Assembly: GCA_947053345.1 (NCBI GenBank)
Contig: CAMRSM010000021.1
Location: 1-64,000, forward strand
Direction: 5' to 3'
Source: an uncultured Lachnospiraceae bacterium
Lineage (GTDB): Bacteria; Bacillota; Clostridia; Lachnospirales; Lachnospiraceae
DNA length: 64,000 bases
Position numbers and translations under genes: made by a program. The notes under the pieces are model-generated. The model was given only the letters and a program-made list of their open reading frames with translations. It ran no database searches and was not told where the DNA came from. Shown in pieces: positions 48,819-57,872 of the stretch. Numbering within the stretch: position 1 is the stretch's first letter; every line of letters begins with the position of its first letter.

Positions 48819-49391
48819 ATGCTGAACTTAAATGAAAAAGTATGTGTGGGCGACACAGAATATACCTTGACCAAGCTTCTTGGAAAAGGCAAGGGCGGCT
48901 ATTCTTACCTCGCAGAAAATGATAATGGCCGTTTCGTCTTAAAGCAGATCCACCACGAACCCTGTGACTATTACCGCTTCGGGAATAAAATCGAGGCGGA
49001 AATCGGCGATTACCACCGGCTTACCCGAATCGGTATCCGCATCCCGAAACTGCTTGACGTGGACTTGAAACAAGAACGGATTTTAAAGGAATACATCGAG
49101 GGGGATACCATCTATGACCTGATCCTGCATGGCCGGATGCGGCCGGAATATCTTGAGCAGCTTCGTGAAATGTGTACCCTTCTCTACACCCAAAATACAA
49201 ACATTGATTATTTCCCGACGAATTTTATAGTGCAGGACGGCATGTTGTACTACATTGATTTCGAGTGCAATGATTATATGGAAGAGTGGGACTTTGAAAA
49301 TTGGGGCGTAAAATACTGGTCAAAAACACCGGAATTTATGCAGTATGTAAAGGAACACGCAGAAACAGGCAATGTTGGTGGAAGTCTTTGA
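48819..49391 (+). CDS. Protein-kinase-fold protein (small RIO/KdoK-like)
   Basis: 190 residues from the ATG at 48819, eight bases after AAGGAG; the frame extends upstream to 48747. A glycine-rich loop (LLGKGKGGYSYLA), the lysine (FVLKQI), a helix-C Glu (EAEIGDYHRL), a catalytic loop with Asp and Asn (NIDYFPTNFIV) and metal Asp in YIDFECN are all visible, so it is probably an active small-molecule or protein kinase. The family is shorter than typical Ser/Thr kinases. It may be an aminoglycoside/lipopolysaccharide-type kinase relative. Substrate unknown. Confidence 0.72.
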   Translation: MLNLNEKVCVGDTEYTLTKLLGKGKGGYSYLAENDNGRFVLKQIHHEPCDYYRFGNKIEAEIGDYHRLTRIGIRIPKLLDVDLKQERILKEYIEGDTIYDLILHGRMRPEYLEQLREMCTLLYTQNTNIDYFPTNFIVQDGMLYYIDFECNDYMEEWDFENWGVKYWSKTPEFMQYVKEHAETGNVGGSL

Positions 49392-49967
49392 CGGTATGCC
49401 TGTGTTCCGCCCCTTCCCTGGAGAAATACAAAGCCGTATTCATCAAAAAAATTGCAAATATTCCTCAGCGCCACCTCCTGCGCTTATCTGAACGGAAACC
49501 GGTTTTTCATCAGCAAACTATTTTCGATCCTGATCGGCAATGCGATCCGACACGCGCCGTAAAATTCCAAAATCCGATCCGCATAGGGAATGGGCGCGGG
49601 GAATTTCACTTTTTCATTGAAATGTGTTTTTTTACGATCCCCGCAGCCCCATGACCGAACAATGCCCGGAACGGAATTTCCACCCAAATTGCCAGAATAC
49701 ACCTTCCGGCATGTCCCGGGATATTCTGCCCCTTCCCTAAATAACCCGACAAACTTCCGCAAATAAAGTCGGGCATTCTCTTTTCCGGTATGATATCATT
49801 CCTTTAACGCATGATATCCCGCCGTTCCACCGGTCAGCCATAGCGGCTGTGCCAAACGTGCGGTATGTTATATGCGGAACTTATCACGAGGGTAACAAAG
49901 CGAAAATAGTAATTATCAATTCCGGGATTTTGCGACACTGCGCAGCGCAAAATTCCCTTGATCAGAA
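49392..49967. other. Intergenic region of mixed content
   Basis: About 575 bp with no accepted gene. Minus-strand frames over 49274-49474 and 49484-49762 show no ribosome site; they could be decayed sequence but nothing is recognised. A hairpin GGGATTTTGCG / GCGCAAAATTCCC (about 49924-49956) with a 10-nt loop lies near the AraC gene start. Confidence 0.4.
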
Positions 49968-49983
49968 TGCCTCATATGAGGCA
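49968..49983. promoter_or_regulatory. Perfect 16-bp palindrome before the AraC regulator
   Basis: TGCCTCATATGAGGCA is a perfect dyad 15 nt upstream of the start codon. It could be an autoregulatory operator of the AraC-type regulator or a small RNA hairpin near the ribosome site. Confidence 0.5.
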
Positions 49984-49998
49984 GAATGAGAGGAAAAT

Positions 49999-50856
49999 AT
50001 GGAATGGGCAAAATCAATCCGGGAAGCAATCGAATTTATCGAAACCAATCTGGCCGAGGATATTTCCGCGGAAGATGTCGCGAGGCATGTCAATATTTCC
50101 CCCTTCTATTTCCAGAGGGGCTTTACGCTGCTTTGCGGTTACACCATCGCGGAGTACATCCGCAACCGCAGGCTGGCTCTCGCTGCAGGAGAACTGGCCG
50201 GAGGCAGCGCAAAAGTGATTGATATTGCAATGAAATACGGTTACGGCTCCCCGGACGCTTTCACAAAAGCTTTTGCCCGGTTCCACGGTGTTACCCCCGT
50301 TATGGTGCAGAAAAACCAAGCGATGATGAAAACTTTTGCACCATTAAAAATCAAGTTATCTTTAGAGGGAGGTTATCTTATGGATTACAGGCTGACAAAA
50401 AAAGAAAGTTTTACGGTAATGGGCGCGGCAAAAAGTTTTTCCTACGACGGGGCAAAAGCCGTGGTTCCGGAATTTTGGAAAGAACATTACGCGAAAGGGA
50501 ACGGGAAATATGTCTGCGGAATGTTCGGCATCAACATTGACGAAACGATGGGACACGACCGTTTTGAGTATATGATCGCGGATCTTTACAACCCGGTACA
50601 GGATGTGCCGGAAGGTTTCGTGACCAGGATCATCCCTGCTTTCACCTGGGCAGTATTTCCTTGCCGGGGTAAAGTCTCCTCCACCTTGCAGGACACGAAC
50701 ACCCGCATTTTCTCGGAATGGCTCCCGGCATTGAAAGAGTACGAATTTGCCGCCGGTTACTGCGTCGAGATGTATGACGACGCGGGAAAATACCCAAACG
50801 GAACCGAGGATGAAAATTACTACTGTGAAATTTGGATTCCGGTAAAGAGAAAATAA
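49999..50856 (+). CDS. AraC-family transcriptional regulator with GyrI-like effector domain
   Basis: 285 residues. An N-terminal AraC-type double helix-turn-helix (EFIETNLAEDISAEDVARHV, SPFYFQRGFTLLCGYTIAEY, VIDIAMKYGYGSPDAFTKAF, then FHGVTP) is followed by a C-terminal effector-binding domain of about 150 residues (AraC_E_bind, GyrI-like; VMGAAKSFSYDG, VCGMFGINIDE, FTWAVFPCRGKV). The layout matches Rob/BmrR-like ligand-sensing regulators. GAGAGG precedes the ATG. Targets may include the neighbouring genes. Confidence 0.9.
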   Translation: MEWAKSIREAIEFIETNLAEDISAEDVARHVNISPFYFQRGFTLLCGYTIAEYIRNRRLALAAGELAGGSAKVIDIAMKYGYGSPDAFTKAFARFHGVTPVMVQKNQAMMKTFAPLKIKLSLEGGYLMDYRLTKKESFTVMGAAKSFSYDGAKAVVPEFWKEHYAKGNGKYVCGMFGINIDETMGHDRFEYMIADLYNPVQDVPEGFVTRIIPAFTWAVFPCRGKVSSTLQDTNTRIFSEWLPALKEYEFAAGYCVEMYDDAGKYPNGTEDENYYCEIWIPVKRK

Positions 50857-50975
50857 AAACTGTGGCTCGGCGGGATCCCATAAAATATAGAGGGGCTCCC
50901 GCCCGGCAGAAAAAGAAATAAATCCCATCTTGATTTCACCGCACCAAAATGCTATGATATATAACAACAGCATTT

Positions 50976-51345
50976 GTGCGGACCAAAATCCCACGACTGG
51001 CTTTGGTACTGGGAAGGCACATGCGGGACTAAAATCAGCATGTGCCTGGACAGTGCCCCGTGGGGTTTTGGGGAGCCGTGCGAACCAAAAGCCCACGGCC
51101 GGCTTTGGTACTGGGAGGGCACATGCGGGACTAAAAATCAGCATGTGCCCGGACAGTGCCCCGTGGGGTTTTGGGGAGCCGTGCGGACCAAAATCCCACG
51201 GCCGGCTTTGGTACGGGGAAGGCACATGCGAGACTAAAATCAGCATGTGCCTGGACAGTGCCCCGTGGGGTTTTGGGAAGCCGTGCGGACCAAAATCCCA
51301 CGGCCAGCTTTGGTACTGGGAAGGCACATGCGGGACTAAAAATGG
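50976..51345. repeat. Tandem array of 3.6 copies of a 102-bp unit with internal dyads
   Basis: Copies begin at 50976, 51078, 51181 and 51283 (periods 102, 103, 102 nt), with few differences. Each contains GTGCGGACCAAAATCCCACGG near its start and CCGTGGGGTTTTGG near its end, which pair with G-T tolerance. An inner dyad GGCACATGC / GCATGTGCC flanks a 14-nt A-rich loop. The array lies between the AraC gene and a small HTH gene. The units are conserved throughout, so it is not CRISPR. Whether it is DNA- or RNA-acting is unknown. Confidence 0.9.
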
Positions 51346-51463
51346 GAGGAAAATCATATATGGGAAGAGATGTTATGTTTGCGTAGCACTGGCTATCGCA
51401 ATTAAAAACTGAATTGTTATAGCCAATGCTGACCTAAAGGAAATATCAATTTAGGAGGCAAAC

Positions 51464-51757
51464 ATGGGCTATAAAAAAGCAGAAGAAATTCTGCCTGCGG
51501 AAATCATAAAACTGATACAGCAATACGTGGACGGACAGACGATCTACATTCCAAGGAAAGCGCAAAACCGGAAGGAATGGGGAACCGACACTGACATAAG
51601 ACAGGAATTGAAACACCGCAACGACCGGATCTACGCGGATTATCTCGCCGGAACGCGGATATCCGAACTGGCGATACGGTACTGCCTGTCCGCCAAAAGT
51701 ATACAGCATATTATCCGGAAAATGAAAACAGCAGATTTAAGGGCGGCCGCAAAATAG
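51464..51757 (+). CDS. CD3324-family small helix-turn-helix protein
   Basis: 97 residues, all-helical. The conserved start (KKAEEILPAEIIKLIQQYVD, GQTIYIPRK) and a C-terminal HTH (GTRISELAIRYCLSAKSIQ) match the Mor-like/CD3324 regulators common in Clostridia. TTAGGAGGC precedes the ATG. The terminator hairpin begins inside its last codons. Function unknown; DNA binding is inferred. Confidence 0.82.
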   Translation: MGYKKAEEILPAEIIKLIQQYVDGQTIYIPRKAQNRKEWGTDTDIRQELKHRNDRIYADYLAGTRISELAIRYCLSAKSIQHIIRKMKTADLRAAAK

Positions 51758-51795
51758 ATGGAAGAACCATCTGTGGGGCGGCCGCCCCGTTTTTT
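51741..51795 (+). terminator. Strong GC-rich terminator after the CD3324 gene
   Basis: GGGCGGCCGC (51741-51750) pairs with GCGGCCGCCC (51778-51787), with an inner AGATGG/CCATCT stem and six T after it. The 5' arm overlaps the last codons of the gene. Confidence 0.85.
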
Positions 51796-51856
51796 CCAGA
51801 CAACAAAATCATTTTTTCCATCCCTGCCTCATTCTTTTTTCTAATTATTTATCCGG

Positions 51857-51886
51857 TGGACAAATCATCACTGCCCGGCTTATACT
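51857..51886 (+). promoter_or_regulatory. Promoter of the methyltransferase/acetyltransferase operon
   Basis: TGGACA (51857-51862), an 18-nt spacer and TATACT (51881-51886). The leader to the ATG is about 185 nt with no known riboswitch. Confidence 0.55.
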
Positions 51887-52079
51887 ATAAATGCCATCTA
51901 AGACACCATGTAAGAAACATACCATTACTTGCCCCTTTACCCAAACAGGATCATAGACAAATCAGGAACACCGTTTAAAACAAAGCACTGCCGAAACAGG
52001 AGCAATACCGAAACAGGGACACTTCCAAAATCTCCGATCATCGAGTTCTCAGTTTCAAAAAATAAAGGAGGAACAGCAC

Positions 52080-53009
52080 ATGGACTACAGCCAGAAAATT
52101 TCCGCACGCCACTGGAACCAGCCGGATAAGGGGGAACGCGAGGCGGCGCGCGAGCAGACTTTTATTGACGATATCGTGCAGAAAAGCCACATTGAAAAAG
52201 AATTGCTCGCGAACCTCGCCGGAATCAAAACGGTTTTCGACGGAGGCGGCGGTTCCGGACGCTTTTCTATCCTGCTTGCGAAACATGGATGCAATGTAAC
52301 CCATTTTGATATCTCACAGCCCATGCTCGACAAGGCATCCGAGCTTGCGAAGGCTGCCGGGGTGGAAAACCGGATCACTTTTGTAAAGGGGGCACTGGAA
52401 GACCTGTCTGCTTACAAAGACCACTCGTTTGACCTTGTCATAAGCTTTGACGCTCCGGTTTCCTACACATGGCCGAACCAGAAAAATGTCATCGCAAGTC
52501 TTGTGAGGATCTGCAAAAAGCGGATCATGATCAGCGTTTCAAGCCGTCTTGGTACTCTGCCGTATCTCGCAAACCCGCTAAATAAAAACCAGTTTATTCT
52601 GGATGAGGACTGCGGTGACCCTTGGGTTACATGGTGCATTTCCAATTATCAGAACGCCATTGACGGGTTTTCGTTCCATAAAACGGCCTGCATGGATGTT
52701 CTGGAAAACGGGCTGATGGGCGGTGCCGCGGAGATCAAAGAGTTTGAATCGGGCAAAGCCCCCTGGCCGATCACCTACACCTTCCTGCCCGATGAACTGG
52801 AGTGCATCCTGCGTGAAAACGGGGTCAAAAACATACAGCTTGCCGGTCCCGGCGCATACGCCCGCACCATCCCGAACGAGATACTGCGCAAGATCATGCA
52901 CGACCCTGCACAAAAATCCGCGTTTTTAGAGTTCTGCCATATCTACGACCAGAATCCTTACGTCTGCGGGATGGGGAAGGATAATCTTTTCGCAAAGGGA
53001 GAAATATAA
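52080..53009 (+). CDS. Class I SAM-dependent methyltransferase
   Basis: 309 residues. Motif I VFDGGGGSGRFSILLAKHG, motif II VTHFDISQPMLDKASELA, then ENRITFVKGALEDLSAY and FDLVISFDAPVSYTW. The C-terminal 110 residues are an extra cap. The substrate is unknown; metabolite or antibiotic methylation is possible. AAAGGAGGAACAGC precedes the ATG. The GNAT gene follows 18 nt later, so they form an operon. Confidence 0.88.
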   Translation: MDYSQKISARHWNQPDKGEREAAREQTFIDDIVQKSHIEKELLANLAGIKTVFDGGGGSGRFSILLAKHGCNVTHFDISQPMLDKASELAKAAGVENRITFVKGALEDLSAYKDHSFDLVISFDAPVSYTWPNQKNVIASLVRICKKRIMISVSSRLGTLPYLANPLNKNQFILDEDCGDPWVTWCISNYQNAIDGFSFHKTACMDVLENGLMGGAAEIKEFESGKAPWPITYTFLPDELECILRENGVKNIQLAGPGAYARTIPNEILRKIMHDPAQKSAFLEFCHIYDQNPYVCGMGKDNLFAKGEI

Positions 53010-53027
53010 AGGAAAGGGGGTTTCATA

Positions 53028-53894
53028 ATGTACAAAATTAAAAAAGATTACCGCGATGATGCCGCACTGCGCCACAGTTTCAACGAACTGGCAAAACGCA
53101 CCTTCCTTCTCGATTTTGAGGACTGGTATCAAAACGGGCTTTGGACAGACCGCTACAACCCATACTCCATCCTAAAAAACGGCGAAGTCATTGCCAATGT
53201 ATCCGTAAACCGGACTGATATGGTTTTTGGCGGGGGTGTAAAACATTTCATCCAGCTCGGAACCGTGATGACATTGGAGGCATACCGCAGACAGGGGCTG
53301 ATCCGGGAGCTCATGGCGGCGATTGATGCGGATTACAACACAAAGACGGATGGCTTCTACCTTTTCGCCAACGACAGCGTACTTGATTTTTATCCGAAGT
53401 TTGGTTTCCGGAAAGCCGCGGAATATCAATATTCCAAGCAGCTCACAAATCAAGGCGAATGCCGGTTTGTCAATCTTGCAATGTACAATCCAAGCGATTG
53501 GGGACGGCTTTTGGACGCGATGGGGCACAGTGTATTCCAGAGCAGGCTTGACCTGACGGACAACCGGGAACTGATCTTGTTTTATGTGACAAAATTCATG
53601 CAGGAGAATGTATATTACCATGCAGACAGTGATACTTACGTGATCGCGCAATTTGACGGCAGTGATATATTCCTCCACAATGTTTTTTCCGGCACGCTCC
53701 ATCGTCTTGACGAGGTGACGGCACTGTTTGGAGCCGGCACGAAAAAAGCAGTGCTCGGTTTTACCCCGGAACCGGAAGATGGTTACAGGGCAGAAGAACT
53801 TCACACAGAGGACTGCACGTTCTTCACCCGCGGCGGTATAACCGGTATTTTCCGGGAGGAAAAGCTGCGGATCCCGTCGCTTGCACACGCGTGA
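53028..53894 (+). CDS. GNAT-family N-acetyltransferase
   Basis: 288 residues, long for GNAT and in the size range of two-domain (Eis-like) members. The acetyl-CoA motif is LEAYRRQGLIRELMAA; the beta-strand before it (FIQLGTVMT) and FYLFANDSVLDFYPKFGFRK complete the domain. GGAAAGGGGG precedes the ATG. It lies in an operon with the methyltransferase, suggesting a two-step modification or detoxification of one substrate, which is only an inference. Confidence 0.85.
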   Translation: MYKIKKDYRDDAALRHSFNELAKRTFLLDFEDWYQNGLWTDRYNPYSILKNGEVIANVSVNRTDMVFGGGVKHFIQLGTVMTLEAYRRQGLIRELMAAIDADYNTKTDGFYLFANDSVLDFYPKFGFRKAAEYQYSKQLTNQGECRFVNLAMYNPSDWGRLLDAMGHSVFQSRLDLTDNRELILFYVTKFMQENVYYHADSDTYVIAQFDGSDIFLHNVFSGTLHRLDEVTALFGAGTKKAVLGFTPEPEDGYRAEELHTEDCTFFTRGGITGIFREEKLRIPSLAHA

Positions 53895-53937
53895 GAAAAG
53901 ATTCTCCAGGAAACCCCGATATTATTTTCAAAACATA

Positions 53938-53966
53938 TGTACAAAATGTCGAAAATAAGGTATAAT
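53938..53966 (+). promoter_or_regulatory. Promoter of the EAL protein gene
   Basis: TGTACA (53938-53943), a 17-nt spacer and a perfect TATAAT (53961-53966), about 30 nt before the start codon. Confidence 0.7.
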
Positions 53967-53996
53967 CAATAAAAATACTTTTTATCGGGGGTACCG

Positions 53997-56144
53997 ATGG
54001 ATAATACAGCAAACGCATTATGGAGACAGCTTTTCGGCGGTGTGTGGGAAACGCTCATAGAAGCTGACAACCGCACGGGAGCCTTTCTGATCTGTGAATC
54101 GGACGGGCTGACCCTGCTGGATCAAAACGCCATGAGAATTTTAGATCTTACACATACGCCGGACTGCGAGCGGATGCTCAACCTTCTTCGCATCATTGAG
54201 GCAAACGCCAAATCCGGTGCCCCCCTGCACCTGCACTACCTTCCGGTGGAAAAGTTCTGCCCGGATGCAAAAGGTTGCATTGCGGGCTTTTTCCGGCTGG
54301 ACATTGATCCGGAACACACAAATGCACCGGATATCTCCGAAAAGTTTTTTATGCTGTTGGAGCAAAATCTGTTTTTCTATCATTACCAACCGATCGTAGA
54401 TGCCCGCACGGGCGATATCGTCGCCTATGAATCCCTCATGCGCACCGATCAGAATATCGGGTTGACCCCGCTTCAGATCCTTGATATCGCGACCGATTTT
54501 AACCGCCTGTACGACGTTGAGAAAGCAACAATGCGGAACAATTTCGCGTATCTGGACGAGCACCGCAAAGTGTTTAAGAACCGCCGGCTCTTCATCAACT
54601 CCATCCCGTCCCACATGCTGAACGAAAAGGATTTCCGAGAAATTTGTGAAGAATTTTATGACCTGTTTGAGCAGGTAGTTTTTGAATTCACGGAGCAGAC
54701 CGAGATTACGGATGATTCCCTCAGCTACATCCGCGACCGCCTGACCTGCAACGGCATCAGCCTTGCGATTGACGACTACGGAACCGGATATTCCAACACC
54801 TCCAACCTGCTGCGCTATAATCCGGACATTGTAAAAATCGACCACTCCCTGATCAGGGCGATCGACACAAACCACAAGACCCAGAAGGTTGTTTCCGGCA
54901 TCATTGATTTCCTCCACAAAAGCGGCTACATTGCTTTGGCGGAAGGAGTTGAGACAAGCTCGGAACTGCGTATTATGATCGAGCTTGGTGCGGATCTGAT
55001 CCAGGGTTACTACGTCGCCCGCCCGACCCCGGTATTGCTGGACCGCATCCCGGACGCAGTGCGGGACGAGATCCTCCGGTTCAACCTTGATGCCTCCAGC
55101 CAGGCACAGAGGATATACTACCCTCGCCAACATGAAAGTGTTGATCTTTGCAAATTGGCGGCCGACCGTTACAGCGATATCATGCTGGATGTCTCATCGG
55201 TCACTTTGGTCGGTGAGAAAAATCTCCCGTTTTCCCTGCCGGTAACCGTGAAGGACGGAACCGACTGCATCATTACGCTGTTGGATGCTGATATTGTTTC
55301 CCCCTCCTCCCTCGCCGCCCTGCGCATCGGCGATAATTGCCATGTTTGTCTTGTCTGCGAAGGGGAGAATAAATTTGAGCAGAAGGGGATTTTCCTTCCG
55401 GCCAGTTCTTCCCTGCGTCTGGAAGGCGACGGCAATCTTACGATTTTTTCTGAAAACAGGGATTGCTGCGGTATCGGTACTGACAGCATGACCGATTTTG
55501 GGGCGATCACAGTGGCGCTGAACGGCCGGCTTGACATCACTGCGAACGGGGAGAAATGCATTGGTATCGGCGGCGGCAGGAACACCGGAAACAACCCGAT
55601 CCGCCTGCAATCAGGCGATATCTATATCAACTGCAACGGCGCAAACAGCCTTGCCGTCGGCAGCTATACCGGCAATTCCATGATCGTCATCAAGGACTGT
55701 GTCCTGCACACACACATGCTTTCCGCCAACTCCGTGGGGCTTGGCGCTTTCAGCGGGAGCGTGGACATCCTGATGGAAGATTTCCGTTTTGAGTGTGCGG
55801 CTTCCGGCTCTAACCTGATTGCGGTCGGCGGGCTGGAAGAGTGCAGCGGCCACATCCTGATTTCACGCGGAAAAATCGGCACGACCCTTAAAGGCAAGCA
55901 GATTACCTGTATCGGCACAGCGAACGGGCACATTGATACCGAATTTTTGTGCGCAAAGGCAGTGCTTTATTGTGAAGGGAACTCCGCCTGCGGCATCGGC
56001 GACATGACGGGGGGCGGCAATGTGTCCATCACAAATTCTGAGCTCATCCTGACCTTCCTCTCCGCCGCTTCCCGGAGTTTTGGGACGCAGCAGGGGAAAC
56101 TGACCATCATCGGCGGGATGCGCACTGTACATATCAATGAGTAA
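53997..56144 (+). CDS. EAL c-di-GMP phosphodiesterase fused to a repeat (beta-solenoid-like) domain
   Basis: 715 residues, no signal peptide or membrane helix. Residues 1-110 are unassigned. The EAL domain (about 115-355) keeps the catalytic set: E145 (YESLMR), N201 (INSIPS), E230, D259/D260 (DDYGTG), K280 (VKIDHS), E316 (AEGVET) and Q336. It is therefore likely active in cleaving c-di-GMP. Residues about 395-710 contain at least eight copies of a 28-31-residue repeat marked by GIG, GIGGG, AVGS, GLGA, AVGG, CIGT, GIGD and FGT (at 492, 523, 553, 581, 609, 638, 666 and 695). Each repeat is preceded by beta-prone strands and suggests a right-handed beta-solenoid. This architecture is unusual. 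The gene ends before a strong terminator. Confidence 0.85.
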   Translation: MDNTANALWRQLFGGVWETLIEADNRTGAFLICESDGLTLLDQNAMRILDLTHTPDCERMLNLLRIIEANAKSGAPLHLHYLPVEKFCPDAKGCIAGFFRLDIDPEHTNAPDISEKFFMLLEQNLFFYHYQPIVDARTGDIVAYESLMRTDQNIGLTPLQILDIATDFNRLYDVEKATMRNNFAYLDEHRKVFKNRRLFINSIPSHMLNEKDFREICEEFYDLFEQVVFEFTEQTEITDDSLSYIRDRLTCNGISLAIDDYGTGYSNTSNLLRYNPDIVKIDHSLIRAIDTNHKTQKVVSGIIDFLHKSGYIALAEGVETSSELRIMIELGADLIQGYYVARPTPVLLDRIPDAVRDEILRFNLDASSQAQRIYYPRQHESVDLCKLAADRYSDIMLDVSSVTLVGEKNLPFSLPVTVKDGTDCIITLLDADIVSPSSLAALRIGDNCHVCLVCEGENKFEQKGIFLPASSSLRLEGDGNLTIFSENRDCCGIGTDSMTDFGAITVALNGRLDITANGEKCIGIGGGRNTGNNPIRLQSGDIYINCNGANSLAVGSYTGNSMIVIKDCVLHTHMLSANSVGLGAFSGSVDILMEDFRFECAASGSNLIAVGGLEECSGHILISRGKIGTTLKGKQITCIGTANGHIDTEFLCAKAVLYCEGNSACGIGDMTGGGNVSITNSELILTFLSAASRSFGTQQGKLTIIGGMRTVHINE

Positions 56145-56177
56145 AACTTTCGTTTCTCTTGCTTGGATCCCGGCATA

Positions 56178-56228
56178 AAAACGGCTTTCGGAAACGGACA
56201 ATCTGTCCGTTTCCGAAAGCCGTTTTTT
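56178..56228. terminator. Very strong intrinsic terminator, 23-bp perfect stem
   Basis: AAAACGGCTTTCGGAAACGG plus ACA (56178-56200) pairs perfectly with 56204-56226 across a 3-nt loop, followed by a T run. A leading A run makes it bidirectional, serving the EAL gene and the converging MATE gene. Confidence 0.93.
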
Positions 56229-56335
56229 CAGGGGCACCGCCATACTTCCACGATTTTTAACGTATCATTGAGAACCACAAAACCTCAGGCCACCACAAGT
56301 CTTCCCGCAGACAAATATACCATGACAACCCGGAA

Positions 56336-57700
56336 CTAAGCCTCCGCCTCCTTCCTGCCATATCCATGTACCCAGTCCGACTTCACATAATAAACCAAGT
56401 AGATCACCGAACTGATCCCCCAAGTCAGCGGATACGCCCAATAGATCAGCCCGATATCGTGCACGATATGCATCATTACCGTAATATAGGCAATGCGGAA
56501 GACGCACCAGACGGAAAGCATGATTATCATCGGCACAATACCCTTTCCTGCCCCGCGGCAGATACCTGCAATGATATGGGAAAATGCAAGCAGGAAATAG
56601 AATAATGCTTCCGTGCGGCCCTGCTTTGTCCCAAGCCGCACCACCTCCGGGTCCGCGTTGAACATCGCAACCAACTGCGGCACGGCAAGGAACATAATGA
56701 CACCGATGGTCTCAGCCAGCACAAGTGCCATCACAATGCCGAACCTTGCCCCTTCCTTCGCCCTCCCATAATTGCCCGCGCCGAGGTTTTGTCCGATAAA
56801 GGTCGTCATTGCCATTGAAAAACAAGTGATTGGCAGGAACGCAAAGCCTTCCAGTTTTACATAAGAGCCATAACCCGCCATCGCGTCCTCGCCAAAAGAA
56901 TTGACATTAGACTGCAAAATCACATTGGCAAGGCCGATCACGGAATTTTGCACACCGGTCGGCAGGCCATACTTTAAGATCTCGCGCAACATATCGTTGT
57001 GAAACCGCACCTGGCGGAAAGAAATCTGGTAGACCGTCCCTTTTCTGAGCAGGCGTTTTAAACATAAAAGCGCGCTGACAAGCTGCGAAATCGTGGTCGC
57101 GATCGCCGCCCATGCCACACCCATGCGGAATACCCCAATAAAGAGCAGGTCAAGCAAAATGTTCAGCACCGAGGAGCCGATCAGGTAGATCATTGGTCTG
57201 CGGCTGTCACCGACTGCGTTCATAATGCTCGTGAAAATATTGTACATGACATTTGCCAGCACCCCGAGGAAATAGTACCGGAAATACGCGATCGAATCCG
57301 GCAGCACGGACGGATCCGTCCTCATCAGTTTCAGGATGGATGGCGTAAAGATCACACCGATCACAGTGACAACAAGCCCCGCCACCAAACCAAAAGCAAC
57401 ATTGGTATGTACCGCGCGTTTAACGCGCTCCTCATCCTTCGCGCCGAAATAACGTGAGATCACCACACCCGCCCCCGCTGCCGTACCGGTGAAGAAACTG
57501 ACCAGCAAAAAGATGAGAGGTCCCGAGGAACTGACTGCCGCGAGCGGCCCCTTGCCGAGAAAACGCCCTACGATCAGGGAGTCCGCCGTATTGTAAAGCT
57601 GCTGGAAAAGCTGGCTGAAAAAAATCGGGATCGCAAACTGAAGGATCAGTTTTTTTACATTCCCTTCCGTCATATTTTTTGAACCGTTTGTATTCTGCAT
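56336..57700 (-). CDS. MATE-family efflux transporter
   Basis: 454 residues from the ATG at 57700, behind GGAGG; the frame extends to 57775. Twelve membrane helices in two halves: NVKKLILQFAIPIFFSQLFQ, NTADSLIVGRFLGKG, and the second-half signature EDAMAGYGSYVKLEGF with FSMAMTTFIGQNLGAGNYG. It exports drugs or organic cations using a Na+ or H+ gradient; the substrate cannot be inferred. Confidence 0.93.
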   Translation of the reverse strand: MQNTNGSKNMTEGNVKKLILQFAIPIFFSQLFQQLYNTADSLIVGRFLGKGPLAAVSSSGPLIFLLVSFFTGTAAGAGVVISRYFGAKDEERVKRAVHTNVAFGLVAGLVVTVIGVIFTPSILKLMRTDPSVLPDSIAYFRYYFLGVLANVMYNIFTSIMNAVGDSRRPMIYLIGSSVLNILLDLLFIGVFRMGVAWAAIATTISQLVSALLCLKRLLRKGTVYQISFRQVRFHNDMLREILKYGLPTGVQNSVIGLANVILQSNVNSFGEDAMAGYGSYVKLEGFAFLPITCFSMAMTTFIGQNLGAGNYGRAKEGARFGIVMALVLAETIGVIMFLAVPQLVAMFNADPEVVRLGTKQGRTEALFYFLLAFSHIIAGICRGAGKGIVPMIIMLSVWCVFRIAYITVMMHIVHDIGLIYWAYPLTWGISSVIYLVYYVKSDWVHGYGRKEAEA

Positions 57701-57872
57701 GGTTGCCTCCGTGATTGTTATGTATATTATTCTGCCGTTTTGGAAAAATCCTTGCCGGGCGTGAATCCCCGCCAATCATAACTGCCGGCCAGACGGGAAA
57801 ACTTCTGGGAAAAAAACTTCCGACAGGCCAATGGGAAATCCCCCTGCCTGAAATATAAAACTCTATATTTTT

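Noticed and set aside
49484-49762. 92-codon minus-strand frame in the 49.4-50 kb spacer
   Set aside because: No ribosome site and no recognisable protein; possibly decayed sequence but nothing supports it.
50976-51345. CRISPR array
   Set aside because: The 102-bp units are conserved over their whole length; there are no short repeats with unique spacers and no cas genes.
50362-51357. Minus-strand 331-codon frame over the tandem repeats
   Set aside because: It runs antisense through the AraC gene and the repeat array; the repetitive peptide follows from the repeats, and there is no ribosome site.
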